Positions 1 to 7,491 of a stretch of DNA of 47,130 nt are shown here, in pieces (position 1 is the first letter of the stretch; every line of letters starts with the position of its first letter). The stretch comes from a virus. Below the pieces are notes generated by a model. The model worked only from the letters and a program-made list of their open reading frames with translations. It was not told the DNA's origin and searched no databases. The stretch spans positions 1 through 47,130 of the IMG/VR virus record IMGVR_UViG_3300015171_000008; one strand, 5' to 3'. A program made the position numbers and the translations under genes.

Positions 1-742
1 CTCCCGCTACCGTTGGGAACAATGCCCCAGGTCCAATCAGGACTGCCTGAGCTCCATTTACGCCTGCGTAAACGTTTGCGACGGCCGCGTTGCCCGATCC
101 CGCGTCACTAAGTGTGGGGGCCGTTACTGTGGTTAGAGCGCTCGTCGTGACAGTAATTGAGCATAAATAATATCCATTTCCAAGAGACACCATCGACTGA
201 CTGGCGGCAGAGAAATTGGGGCCAAAGATGGTAGCCGCAACACCAACCGCACCGCCCGCCAAATCAAAAACACAATAAGCCCCGCCGGTCGGATTTGTGG
301 TTGCGGTTGCAGCATCGGTTATCTCCAGTGTTGCACGAGTCCGCGTACCTTGCTTCATTATCCGGGCATGCGTGTAGGATATAGAGGATGCGGCTTTTAG
401 AACCGTTTGTGAAACATAATGCTGGCCGTTTGTGGTGTTCTCAACCAAAGCCCCGATGTTAGCGTTGCCATCCGGTCCTGTCGCAACATTCGCAGTTACG
501 GTGGAGTTTACGTTGCCCCACACCTGCGTCTTGGTGGCGTCCTGCGACCACACCAGCAGGTTCGGTTTGCCGCTATTTCCGGAACTGATCTGCGGACTGG
601 CGATGACGACTTCACCAGTGACCTTGTTGCCTCCAGCAAGCAGCACATTGCGCTGCATGGGCGTCAACCCCAAAGCTACCTCATTCGCAAACGCGGAAGT
701 AGCGGCACCAATCAGCAATCCTCGTTTTGTGAATTTGAGCAT
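1..742 (-). CDS. Secreted fibre-like protein, 3' end cut by window edge
   Basis: The frame is open from an ATG at 742 to the left edge, about 247 codons without a stop, so the C-terminus lies outside the window. The N-terminus has a basic stretch, a short hydrophobic core and a small-residue site around residues 17-20, which resembles a Sec signal peptide. The rest is rich in Thr, Ala, Gly and Asn. A segment around residues 195-210 (SLGNGYYLCSITVTT) resembles the beta-sandwich carbohydrate-binding modules at the ends of phage fibres. It starts 5 bases after the stop of the gene at 748-1926, so it is likely the last visible gene of that operon. A role in surface or receptor binding is inferred. 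Confidence 0.7.
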   Translation of the reverse strand, partial: MLKFTKRGLLIGAATSAFANEVALGLTPMQRNVLLAGGNKVTGEVVIASPQISSGNSGKPNLLVWSQDATKTQVWGNVNSTVTANVATGPDGNANIGALVENTTNGQHYVSQTVLKAASSISYTHARIMKQGTRTRATLEITDAATATTNPTGGAYCVFDLAGGAVGVAATIFGPNFSAASQSMVSLGNGYYLCSITVTTSALTTVTAPTLSDAGSGNAAVANVYAGVNGAQAVLIGPGALFPTVAG

Positions 743-747
743 AGCTG

Positions 748-1926
748 TTAGTTCTGCGGCCCAGAGAGCGTCCAGCGCACGAGTTTGTTTTGATCCGCCG
801 TGTCGGTCGCGACCGTGACGGCGCACAGATAGAGATTTTGTCCCGGCGACGTATCCACATTCTTGTAGTCCCAGGTGATGCCCTGTAGCGCCGCATAGCT
901 GTTGGCATCGCCCGTCGTTACCGCAGGGGCAGCAGGCGTGATGGCGAACGGCGGGGCAATTAAGAAAGCGTCATCGGTATCGCTTCCCGAGAATGCCGAG
1001 TTATCAGTGCAAGTAGTCCCAGTCGGGTTTTTCTGCCAGATACGAACCACAAGCTGTCCAACAGAGGCGCCGGTTGATTTGTAGCCGATGTTGGTGAGGA
1101 TGCCGCTCCCGCCGTTGACACGAGCTAGGGCAATAGAGAACAAGCCCCCAACAGACGTACCGGCCGCATGAGACGAATTTGCTGGGGTGGCTGTAGCGAC
1201 GATGGCGCCACTGTCGTAACCGCCAGCAATGACGCGCGTGTTGCCAAGCAAATCCATGCTGGCAAAATCGAGGTTGCCGTTCGTTCGCGCAGCGGCCGTA
1301 GTCTCAACATACGCCATTCCAATAGCGCCAGTCTGACTACCGTAAAGGGCGTTTTTGGCCACTCCGATAGGATTGACAGAGAGCGCCCCACCAGCCGTCA
1401 CAGTTGCAGTATTGCCCCCCTGTACAATCGTAACATTGCCGCCACCCGAACCGCCTCCACCACCAGAACCAGAAGGCGTGCCAGTTCCACCAGAGACGTT
1501 AATTGTCGTTGTGCTAGATGCCGTAATACAAGCTACAGTATCAAACGCTCCGACCGTATAAGTAAAAAATCCACCAGGAGCAACTTGATCGTTTGACGTA
1601 GTTGCAGTGGTTGCACCAGTTCCAGGCTTACAAAAAGCCGCTACCGAACCTGTATTATACAAAACAGCAGTGCCGCCACTTGGCAGAGAAACACTGCTAG
1701 AAACACTAGAGACAGATATTGGCGTAGCGTATGCTGGCGTTGGTGCAAATGCAGCAGAAGTAAAAGAACCAGTCACAGGAAAAGGTGCAGTCTGACTAAC
1801 CGGAATACAATTTCTACCACTTGTATCTGTTATGCAAACTTTAACTGATATTTGAGCAAAAGCATTCTTATCAAGCGCAAAAAATGCGCAAAATGCCCAC
1901 ACTAATAATGCGAGTAAATAGCGCAT
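748..1926 (-). CDS. Secreted Gly/Thr-rich fibre-like protein
   Basis: The 392-residue product starts with a clear signal peptide: MRY, a hydrophobic core, then a NAFAQ cleavage site near residue 24. I preferred the ATG at 1926 to an upstream in-frame start because it places the signal peptide at the very N-terminus and has GGAA upstream. Two N-terminal Cys residues (VCIT, RNCIP) could form a disulfide. A Gly-Ser linker near residues 155-165 separates an N-terminal beta-rich part from a C-terminal part. The composition and position beside other fibre-like genes suggest an appendage or adhesin. I recognise no named family. Confidence 0.7.
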   Translation of the reverse strand: MRYLLALLVWAFCAFFALDKNAFAQISVKVCITDTSGRNCIPVSQTAPFPVTGSFTSAAFAPTPAYATPISVSSVSSSVSLPSGGTAVLYNTGSVAAFCKPGTGATTATTSNDQVAPGGFFTYTVGAFDTVACITASSTTTINVSGGTGTPSGSGGGGGSGGGNVTIVQGGNTATVTAGGALSVNPIGVAKNALYGSQTGAIGMAYVETTAAARTNGNLDFASMDLLGNTRVIAGGYDSGAIVATATPANSSHAAGTSVGGLFSIALARVNGGSGILTNIGYKSTGASVGQLVVRIWQKNPTGTTCTDNSAFSGSDTDDAFLIAPPFAITPAAPAVTTGDANSYAALQGITWDYKNVDTSPGQNLYLCAVTVATDTADQNKLVRWTLSGPQN

Positions 1927-1952
1927 GTTTATATTCCGATTCAAAATAAATA

Positions 1953-2402
1953 TTACTGGCAAGCCCAAACACCGGCCTTAGCCGAAAAGCAATCGTACGC
2001 GGTATGAGTTGCCAAAGTGGCCGAAGTTCCATTGTTAATAGTATCTTGCGTAGCGCTTACCGGATTATTTGTGACATTTGGATAAATAGTTAAAGTCGAT
2101 GCGCCATTATTGTAAAAACGAATAGAGACTCCCGGCAAAGCAAACGGGATTGAAATTCCAGTGCTTGCCGCAGTCGTGTCAATTTCAACAAATTGAAGAT
2201 TAGACGGAATGACGGTCGCTGTAGCCTGAGTGGTACCAGCCGCCGTGACACCGTTCGTAAAAGTATTGTTCTGACCTTGAGCCAGCCCTAGAACATAAGC
2301 CCCGTCGATTAGACGAAAGCCGGGCGTAGGAACCTGCCCGACTCCCCAGGCGATGCCAACGGCAGCAATCGACGCCAGAATACCGGCTAGAAGCTTTTTC
2401 AT
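1953..2402 (-). CDS. Small secreted beta-rich protein
   Basis: The product has 149 residues and begins MKKLLAGILASIAAVGIAWG, a strong Sec signal peptide, with an AAAGGA ribosome site before the ATG at 2402. The C-terminal half contains a segment around residues 90-150 (IRFYNNGASTLTIYPN, then DTINNG) like the short trimeric beta modules found in phage fibres and head fibres, and a Cys pair near the end (DCFSAKAGVWACQ). It lies between the O-antigen polymerase-like gene and another secreted fibre-like gene. The function is unknown; a virion or surface role is inferred. Confidence 0.65.
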   Translation of the reverse strand: MKKLLAGILASIAAVGIAWGVGQVPTPGFRLIDGAYVLGLAQGQNNTFTNGVTAAGTTQATATVIPSNLQFVEIDTTAASTGISIPFALPGVSIRFYNNGASTLTIYPNVTNNPVSATQDTINNGTSATLATHTAYDCFSAKAGVWACQ

Positions 2403-2403
2403 A

Positions 2404-2766
2404 TTAAGGAATCCTTTGTTGAGCCAATAAGGTTTTTACAAAAACATGATTTGGAGCTAAGTCATAAAGCTCTTTAAATTGTTTTGCCGCACCTTCGAAA
2501 TCATTTGCCGCTATCATTTGTCGAATCAAAATTATCATTAGGCTAGTTGAGTTTGGTTCGTAGTATTTGACAGCCAATAATACGTCTAAGTTATTCTGGA
2601 TATCTGCAACTTGCATAATTCCAGTTCTAAATCTAAAATCCCATGGAAACATCTTAAGCGCGAATTGTAATTTGCCTAAATCTTGTTCCAGCATTCCTTG
2701 CGTATGAATATATTCTGCCGCTCCAAAACACAAACTGAGCGTCATCCCAATTACGCAAGCAATCAT
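2404..2766 (-). CDS. C-terminal part of split O-antigen polymerase/ligase-like protein
   Basis: This frame begins at an ATG at 2766, inside the 3' end of the gene at 2654-3613, and encodes about 120 residues. It starts with a membrane helix (MIACVIGMTLSLCFGAAEYI), followed by a soluble part rich in short helices ending near AQQRIP. A last membrane helix followed by a helical, TPR-like tail is how Wzy/PglL-type proteins end. The longer open frame back to 2931 has an unlikely N-terminus (Arg- and Trp-rich) and is probably not translated. It is either a separately initiated subunit or, more likely, the shifted end of one ancestral protein. Confidence 0.55.
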   Translation of the reverse strand: MIACVIGMTLSLCFGAAEYIHTQGMLEQDLGKLQFALKMFPWDFRFRTGIMQVADIQNNLDVLLAVKYYEPNSTSLMIILIRQMIAANDFEGAAKQFKELYDLAPNHVFVKTLLAQQRIP

Positions 2767-3613
2767 AGAAACAAAGCGACGTAATAAATAAAGTTGTAGG
2801 CACATATAACGGAAAACCAAATAAACCCTCAATGAGAAACGCCAACACCACGTATTTAAGCGTCGATTTCGTAAATACTGTGCCCAATATAATCGCTGTG
2901 TAAAAGATAACTCCAAAAATCCCATAATCAAAAATTAATTCGAGCAAGTCATTATGAATGTGAATGATCGAATATGAATTATCTACTATATCGAAATAAT
3001 TTAAATATTCATTGCGGAATGAGTTAATTCCATGTCCTAGTAAATTAAGATGTGTTGTCGCAAAGGTCCAAAGTTCTAGGCGATCTTGAATGCTCGTACT
3101 TCTCAGCAAGAGGCTTGAGAATATTATCAATATAATAATTCCACAAAGCAGTAGCTTCCATTTGACGTTTAACTTTATCGCAATCATACCCACAATAAGC
3201 AAAGCGATCACCGAAGCGCGTTGCATCGGTAACAGCATTGCCGGAACCATTAGCGGCAGTAGATAATATAGGCGATAAACTAAGCATCCAACTATCACCA
3301 GTGCCGTTGCTTCGGCCAGTATGTTACCATTTATAAACAGTCCAGGAGGCGAATTAAATATTTGCACAACTGGACGGTATCCAAACCATTGAAATAAACA
3401 GAAAATGCTATTTATTCCAACACCTAAAGAACAAGCAATAAACAGGTGCTTAAATTGCAAATCAGCTTTAAAGTGTATCAGCAAGGGAACAAAAGCAAAC
3501 AATGAACACCATCTTAGAGTTGTAGCCGCACCTTCAACGTTTGGCCAGTATGCTGTGAATAGGACAAATGCTAACAAAAGCCATGGGCGGCACCAGTTAA
3601 AGATGCCGCCCAT
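2654..3613 (-). CDS. O-antigen polymerase/ligase (Wzy/WaaL/PglL)-like membrane protein, frameshifted at C-terminus
   Basis: The 319-residue product has about eight or nine hydrophobic segments. It carries the signature of the Wzy_C superfamily: an RLELWTFA...LLGHGINSF segment before a loop with HIHNDLLEL, the conserved His-Asn-Asp-x-x-Glu region of O-antigen polymerases and ligases. The frame is good to FPLYVPTTLFITSLCF near 2775. Beyond that its tail is Trp- and Arg-rich and atypical, while the +1 frame continues with the expected last membrane helix. Phage-encoded polymerases of this class (such as Wzy-beta of phage D3) alter host O-antigen and block superinfection. That role is inferred here. 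The gene sits among fibre genes. Confidence 0.7.
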   Translation of the reverse strand: MGGIFNWCRPWLLLAFVLFTAYWPNVEGAATTLRWCSLFAFVPLLIHFKADLQFKHLFIACSLGVGINSIFCLFQWFGYRPVVQIFNSPPGLFINGNILAEATALVIVGCLVYRLYYLLPLMVPAMLLPMQRASVIALLIVGMIAIKLNVKWKLLLCGIIILIIFSSLLLRSTSIQDRLELWTFATTHLNLLGHGINSFRNEYLNYFDIVDNSYSIIHIHNDLLELIFDYGIFGVIFYTAIILGTVFTKSTLKYVVLAFLIEGLFGFPLYVPTTLFITSLCFYDCLRNWDDAQFVFWSGRIYSYARNAGTRFRQITIRA

Positions 3614-3621
3614 TTAATCTA

Positions 3622-4959
3622 TTACGGTTCCGCCGACCATCCAATTACGCCAGTGCCAGCGCCAGAACCGACAAACTCCGATGCCTGACCGGCAGTAGCA
3701 GTAGTTTGAGAAGATAGCGCACCAGTCGCAGGAGTGTTGCTAACACCAGTGGTTACGAGAGTGCCGGGAGTGGTCTGAGTACCGGCAATGAGCAACTTAA
3801 ATCCTCCAATGGTGATAGGCGAAGTGATTGGAGTAATGCGCATTAGTTGCGGGAAACGATAGAGAATATTAACTTGATTGGTAGCACCGACAATAGCACT
3901 TGCGTAAATCGGAGTGCCCGCCGAACCATTCTCTTGAATAGTCCAATATCGCGCAAGCTGAAGATTCCAATCGTCAGCTAGGTTACGGCGAACGAACGGG
4001 CTAGGCGCCGTTGAAGTTCCGCCGCGATATTCAAGCTGCGCGTTACCAATTTCAAGATAATCGTTGGTTCCAGCAGTACCAACGCCAGTAAGGCAGATTT
4101 TAACGCCAACGCCTAGCGTCTGAGTAGTAGTTCCGGTGGCGTAATAAGGAATCTGCGCCGCAACGCTATAGCGCGCCCAGCTAGTTGATGCTGTGGTTAG
4201 AGTGTTAACGGCCTCAGTGTAATTGGTAATATTCTGAGTGCCGGTCAATGAGCTAGCAAAAATTCCGGTATTAGTGCCCTGACCATTAGCGGCGCCAGTC
4301 GTCACGTCAGTCGCAGTATGATAACCAATAACGAGATTCACACCGAGCGGTGAAAAGTTAGCGCCCTGTTGAAGCTCAACCGAAAAAATAGCCGTTCGAG
4401 TACCAGTTGACGCATTAATAAAGGGCTCTGATTCCGCATCTGGCAAAAGCTGACCAACGCAATATTGTCCAGTTGCAGTTTGATTAGCCACGCGCTGAAT
4501 GCGCATGGACGCCAAAGAACCAGGAGGCTGACTAGCTGCACCAGTTTGCTTCGAAACAGTCACAAGCGGTGCAGTAGTTCCACCATAAACATACCAACCA
4601 TCGGCGGTATAGATTGCCGTATTCAGAGAAAGCGAGGCAAAGCTAGTACCACGCTGCCAAAGATTCTGTCCAAAATCACCGCCAACAATACCGTTAATCT
4701 TGTTATAAAGTAGTGGAACCGGAATCTTACCAGATTGAATACCGCCAGCTTGCGCCGGATTGGTATCGGCAGGCACCGTTTCATTTCCAGTTAAAGCGGG
4801 ACCAGCCGGAATAGTAGACTGACAAACGTTGTTAACAGTGCTGGCGCAATAGCTAGGACCGCCAAGAATCGGCATGTCCGGTGCAAAAGTCTGAGCTAAA
4901 GCAGCAATTCCAGTAGCAGCAACCGTAGCAAATAAACCGATTGCAATTTTGCGTAACAT
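3622..4959 (-). CDS. Secreted tail-fibre/adhesin-like protein
   Basis: The 445-residue protein starts MLRKIAIGLFATVAATGIAALAQ, a classical signal peptide with an AALAQ cleavage site, behind an AAGGAT ribosome site. From about residue 90 it matches the layout of phage fibre C-termini with a carbohydrate-binding jelly roll: NLWQRGTSF and TADGWYVY near the start, a Ser/Thr-rich core, then LEIGNAQLEYRGG, PFVRR and LARYWTI. That last pattern occurs in many phage and prophage fibre tips. A receptor- or glycan-binding role follows from that layout. The signal peptide on such a protein is unusual. It starts the operon that continues into the O-antigen polymerase-like gene. Confidence 0.75.
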   Translation of the reverse strand: MLRKIAIGLFATVAATGIAALAQTFAPDMPILGGPSYCASTVNNVCQSTIPAGPALTGNETVPADTNPAQAGGIQSGKIPVPLLYNKINGIVGGDFGQNLWQRGTSFASLSLNTAIYTADGWYVYGGTTAPLVTVSKQTGAASQPPGSLASMRIQRVANQTATGQYCVGQLLPDAESEPFINASTGTRTAIFSVELQQGANFSPLGVNLVIGYHTATDVTTGAANGQGTNTGIFASSLTGTQNITNYTEAVNTLTTASTSWARYSVAAQIPYYATGTTTQTLGVGVKICLTGVGTAGTNDYLEIGNAQLEYRGGTSTAPSPFVRRNLADDWNLQLARYWTIQENGSAGTPIYASAIVGATNQVNILYRFPQLMRITPITSPITIGGFKLLIAGTQTTPGTLVTTGVSNTPATGALSSQTTATAGQASEFVGSGAGTGVIGWSAEP

Positions 4960-4980
4960 AATTTACATCCTTAAAATGAG

Positions 4981-5007
4981 GAAAATCTAATTCTTCGGCC
5001 GAAGAAT
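4981..5007 (-). terminator. Probable factor-independent terminator after small terminase
   Basis: Positions 4990-5007 form a perfect 18-base palindrome (ATTCTTCGG and its complement). On the minus strand it is followed by TAGATTTTC. It lies between the end of the terminase/small membrane peptide genes and the start of the secreted fibre gene at 4959. The T-run is short, so termination may be partial. Confidence 0.5.
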
Positions 5008-5009
5008 CT

Positions 5010-5078
5010 TTAGAACTTAGCGTAATAGATAGCAAAACATAGACTGATAAAAACGATAGTTAAGGCGATAAATGTCAT
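5010..5078 (-). CDS. 22-residue membrane peptide
   Basis: The ATG at 5078 overlaps the TGA of the small terminase gene as ATGA, a typical coupling arrangement. The 22-residue product is almost one hydrophobic helix (MTFIALTIVFISLCFAIYY, then AKF). It ends just before the palindrome at 4990-5007. Nothing more can be said about function. It could be a chance short frame, but the overlap and composition favour a real gene. Confidence 0.4.
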   Translation of the reverse strand: MTFIALTIVFISLCFAIYYAKF

Positions 5079-5704
5079 GACACCAATTTAATCTCAATAG
5101 GAACAACGTCTAACGGTTCCAAGTCGCTATCAATCTGTTCCACAACCTTAAGCTTGTTAACGTTCTGTTCGGGCGATGGAATTAAAACAAGCTCCATCAC
5201 ATTATTCTGAAATAGATTGTTGTTAGTCGAATTATCAATGTTGATTTTACCAGTGTAACCCAACACTTCAGCGTAAGCTTTTAAAGCTGCGATCCGATCT
5301 TTAGCTTCGTGAACGTGGAAAGCCTGCCCGTTTCGCGTAACTTTTTCATCTGCAAGTGCAAGCAGCCTAGCGGCTAACTCCGTCTTGTCAAGCGGCTTTT
5401 CTACTGCTTTGATGGATTTCAAATAGATATCGCGACTGGCCATCGCTATCGGGTCGGCCATCCAATGAGCCGATACCCACAATGCAGGCCCCGTCTGATC
5501 ATTAAAAATCTCTAGCCCTGCCTTGAATGCGTTGTCGCGATTAACCTCCCCAAGCTTCGCTAATGCGATGCCAAAAGCCTTTTTCTTTTCTTCGTCAGTC
5601 GCGAATGCCGGTAGGATTTCAGCCTGGGGAGGTGCTGGATTGGCGAACGTACCCCACGCAGGGCGTTCAACTTCGAAGAATGTATTCAGTCTAGTCCAAC
5701 TCAT
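5075..5704 (-). CDS. Terminase small subunit-like protein
   Basis: The 209-residue protein has the layout of phage small terminase subunits. There is a helical N-terminal half, then a segment around residues 130-160 (KDRIAALKAYAEVLGYTGK) followed by a polar linker rich in Asn (NIDNSTNNNL), as seen where the DNA-binding/oligomer core meets the C-terminal tail. The product would recognise the packaging site and hand DNA to the large subunit. No large subunit is visible next to it; the fibre island follows instead. The ribosome site is weak. It is preceded by the strong terminator at 5721-5760, so it needs its own promoter or readthrough. Confidence 0.65.
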   Translation of the reverse strand: MSWTRLNTFFEVERPAWGTFANPAPPQAEILPAFATDEEKKKAFGIALAKLGEVNRDNAFKAGLEIFNDQTGPALWVSAHWMADPIAMASRDIYLKSIKAVEKPLDKTELAARLLALADEKVTRNGQAFHVHEAKDRIAALKAYAEVLGYTGKINIDNSTNNNLFQNNVMELVLIPSPEQNVNKLKVVEQIDSDLEPLDVVPIEIKLVS

Positions 5705-5720
5705 TAACCGGCATTACCAC

Positions 5721-5760
5721 AAATAAAAACCCGGTGCTAGGGGGGTTATAGCACCGGGTT
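5721..5760 (-). terminator. Strong factor-independent terminator
   Basis: On the minus strand, positions 5749-5760 and 5728-5739 form a perfect 12-bp stem (AACCCGGTGCTA and its complement) with a 9-base loop, followed by TTTTTATTTG. It follows the gene at 5792-6325 and separates the early small-gene block from the terminase/fibre block. Confidence 0.9.
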
Positions 5761-5791
5761 CCGAGGCAGCCCAACTCGCCGCATAGCTTTA

Positions 5792-6325
5792 TCAGGCTTC
5801 TCTAACTACTAACACACCATCGCTTGGTGACTTCTGACCTTTAGCATACTCAAAGTCCTTTGTCACCGGATACGCTGCGAAATGACGCGAATAAATCAAC
5901 TTAGGACGCAACACCGCACTCGCACTGTAAATGGAATTGCCAGCGCCATCAACTTCCGGCTTGTTGTTAATGAAATTACGGCTTTTAATGTGGACTTCTT
6001 CCTGTACCTCATGACCATCAATGTCATGTTCCTCAATCGAGTAATAATTACGTGCTCGAAAGATTTCTTGCCGCATATATTCGAGCGTATCATTCGCTGT
6101 GTCAGCATTGGCAACAAAAAAGCCTTCGCCAACTGCCAACTCGTCAAATGGATAACGCGAGAAAAAACCTTTATCATCCGGTCCAATGGCATCTTTTACG
6201 CGAATAAACTTTGCAGGCTCAATCTTCGGCTTGTCTTTTTGAACATCGACAACTTCTCTCTGCTTTTCTTGACCTAGCTCTTGCGCGCTAAAACGAGCAT
6301 TGTCAGTAACCGTTTGCGTTTCCAT
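5792..6325 (-). CDS. Phage protein with YPF-x-x-L-x-V-G-x-x-FFV motif
   Basis: The 177-residue product shares a motif around residues 58-72 (RYPFDELAVGEGFFVANAD) with the protein at 7492-8148 (KYPFEKMEVGQSFFVPVSA). The two are therefore paralogues or share a domain. The motif is familiar from small, abundant early phage proteins of unsettled function. An AGGA site precedes the ATG at 6325. The N-terminal third is charged and probably disordered. The strong terminator at 5721-5760 follows the gene. Confidence 0.65.
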   Translation of the reverse strand: METQTVTDNARFSAQELGQEKQREVVDVQKDKPKIEPAKFIRVKDAIGPDDKGFFSRYPFDELAVGEGFFVANADTANDTLEYMRQEIFRARNYYSIEEHDIDGHEVQEEVHIKSRNFINNKPEVDGAGNSIYSASAVLRPKLIYSRHFAAYPVTKDFEYAKGQKSPSDGVLVVREA

Positions 6326-6373
6326 GACTAAAATCCTATGTTGGGGAAAGTCTGGTTAAACGCGCTAAGTGGC

Positions 6374-6397
6374 AAAAAAGTTCCCTCACCCAACTTT
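6374..6397 (-). terminator. Weak terminator-like hairpin
   Basis: On the minus strand AAAGTT (6392-6397) can pair with AACTTT (6377-6382) around a 9-base loop, followed by a run of T. It lies just after the stop at 6398. The stem is only 6 bp and AT-rich, so it is a candidate only. Confidence 0.35.
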
Positions 6398-6415
6398 CTA
6401 ACTTTCTAACTTTCT
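6392..6415. repeat. Three tandem copies of an 8-bp repeat
   Basis: AACTTTCT occurs three times in a row and overlaps the last codons and stop of the gene at 6398-6679. A change in copy number would alter the C-terminus or stop of that gene. Confidence 0.8.
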
Positions 6416-6679
6416 AATTATACAATCAAATTCATCTTCTCCTTCTGGCGTCAAATATTTAAAAGTTTTGTCAACATATTCTCGCTTAAATCTCAATTCT
6501 CTTAACCTATAGAGATTTATATTAACTGTAATTGTATCTTGCAAATATTCAGCAGCGGCACCAAAATGATATGAGCTTTCAACCCTACCGCGAACTTGAC
6601 AAATATCATTTCGCCTTAAATCATCTGAAACATTTACAAAATCGCCATCATTTGGTCCGCCAATACATTTTAATTTCAT
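6398..6679 (-). CDS. Small hypothetical protein
   Basis: The 93-residue protein begins MKLKCIGGPNDGDFVNVSDD. The ATG at 6679 is chosen because GGAGGA lies 9 bases upstream and because the start of the form 'KCIGGPxDG' is common among small phage proteins. The N-terminal part looks like a small beta-barrel, and the C-terminus is charged. No function is known to me. It follows the KTSC gene at 6681 without a gap. Confidence 0.6.
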   Translation of the reverse strand: MKLKCIGGPNDGDFVNVSDDLRRNDICQVRGRVESSYHFGAAAEYLQDTITVNINLYRLRELRFKREYVDKTFKYLTPEGEDEFDCIIRKLES

Positions 6680-6680
6680 T

Positions 6681-6899
6681 TCAATCAATCCTCCAGCATC
6701 CCAGGCCCCGGATGCTGGTTTGAAAATAGCGTCCAGCACTCTCAGCTTTTTTTAAATTGTGATAATGTGATTTGTCACAACTTGGATAATGGTATGTTGC
6801 GCCGGAAGTAAATTTGATCTCCAATGTGTCTTTGGCGTCGTGGTAGTCTATATGTTCTATTGAGGATGAATTTTTAATTTTGTGATGATTGGTTGTCAT
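6681..6899 (-). CDS. KTSC domain protein
   Basis: The 72-residue product matches the KTSC domain over most of its length: an SSSIEHIDYH start, then TLEIKFTSGATYHYPSCD, then YHNLKKAESAGRYFQTSIRG. In this family a Y-D/H-x4-L-x-V/I-x-F pattern is followed by G-x-x-Y-x-Y and an A-x-S-x-G-x-YF-x-x-x-I-R pattern, all visible here. The domain is found alone or fused to lysyl-tRNA synthetases and RelA-like proteins. Its role in phages is unknown. The tRNA at 6916-6992 lies immediately upstream. Confidence 0.85.
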   Translation of the reverse strand: MTTNHHKIKNSSSIEHIDYHDAKDTLEIKFTSGATYHYPSCDKSHYHNLKKAESAGRYFQTSIRGLGCWRID

Positions 6900-6915
6900 T
6901 TCAACTCCATTTGAT

Positions 6916-6992
6916 TGGTGCGCTCGATCAGATTCGAACTGATAAACAAGAAATTTTAAGTTTCTTTGCGTTACCGATTAGCATACGAGCGC
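6916..6992 (-). tRNA. tRNA with UAA anticodon (reads UUA, Leu)
   Basis: A full cloverleaf is visible on the minus strand. The acceptor stem is GCGCTCG/CGAGCGC (6986-6992 and 6920-6926), then A73 and an encoded CCA (6916-6918). The D arm has three good pairs and a GG-containing loop. The anticodon arm is AGAAA/TTTCT with loop CTTAAAA, giving anticodon UAA. The variable loop has 5 bases, and the T arm ATCAG/CTGAT has loop TTCGAAT. A UAA anticodon reads the leucine codon UUA, but bacterial leucine tRNAs normally have a long variable arm, which this one lacks. Charging identity is therefore uncertain. Confidence 0.85.
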
Positions 6993-6998
6993 ATTAGC

Positions 6999-7202
6999 TC
7001 ATCTATTCAACACATTCAAAGCTTCAACAACCGACTCTGACGTTTCAAACGGCCCGAGACTTTCAAACTCGCTATCAATGTAATATTCAACTTTTTTCCA
7101 CCACCATTTGCCAGTCTCAACGCTGCGCACAGTATATTTTACAGGTTCAAATTTTATTTCACCTTTAAGCCATTGAATTTGAATTTGATCAGTCCCATCC
7201 AT
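6999..7202 (-). CDS. Small hypothetical protein
   Basis: The 67-residue protein starts MDGTDQIQIQWLKGEIKFEP. The ATG at 7202 follows GGGGAA at a good distance; an upstream in-frame start at 7232 would overlap the preceding gene more. The sequence alternates aromatic and charged residues (KWWWKKVEYYIDSEFES) and looks like a small beta-sheet protein. It ends 7 bases before the tRNA. Function unknown. Confidence 0.55.
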   Translation of the reverse strand: MDGTDQIQIQWLKGEIKFEPVKYTVRSVETGKWWWKKVEYYIDSEFESLGPFETSESVVEALNVLNR

Positions 7203-7206
7203 TTGC

Positions 7207-7428
7207 TCATTTCCCCTTAGCTGTCTCAACAATATAATTATTCAGAATTGCCCACACAGTGAGTTTCCCGATCCAAATCCTGTGAGAACGATTGCTATAG
7301 TCGATATCTTCTTCCCTGACCACATTATCGTTAGCGTCGAAAACTGTAACTGTCAATGGAAAAGTGTCAATTGGTTTCATTAATGGGACTGACTCAGGAC
7401 CATTTAAATTAGGATGCTTTTTATTCAT
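7207..7428 (-). CDS. Small protein, paralogue of the one at 8753-8986
   Basis: The 73-residue product resembles the protein at 8753-8986 over its C-terminal 45 residues. Both have a beta-strand segment ending in VFD or IYD, then a Val/Ile-Arg-Glu motif, then W-I-x-x-L/V-x-x-WA-I/V, and finally a Tyr-containing strand ending G-K/R. The shared pattern points to a duplicated gene. Function unknown. Confidence 0.6.
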   Translation of the reverse strand: MNKKHPNLNGPESVPLMKPIDTFPLTVTVFDANDNVVREEDIDYSNRSHRIWIGKLTVWAILNNYIVETAKGK

Positions 7429-7442
7429 TAACCCTCACAATA

Positions 7443-7470
7443 GCCCTGACCGGCGTATTCCGATCAGGGC
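7443..7470 (-). other. GC-rich hairpin between genes
   Basis: On the minus strand, GCCCTGATCGG can pair with CCGGTCAGGGC, 11 pairs including one G-T, with a 6-base loop. It lies between the stop at 7492 and the start at 7428. No T-run follows, so it may be a processing or mRNA-stabilising structure rather than a terminator. Confidence 0.6.
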
Positions 7471-7491
7471 CAATATCAATACGTAATGAAA

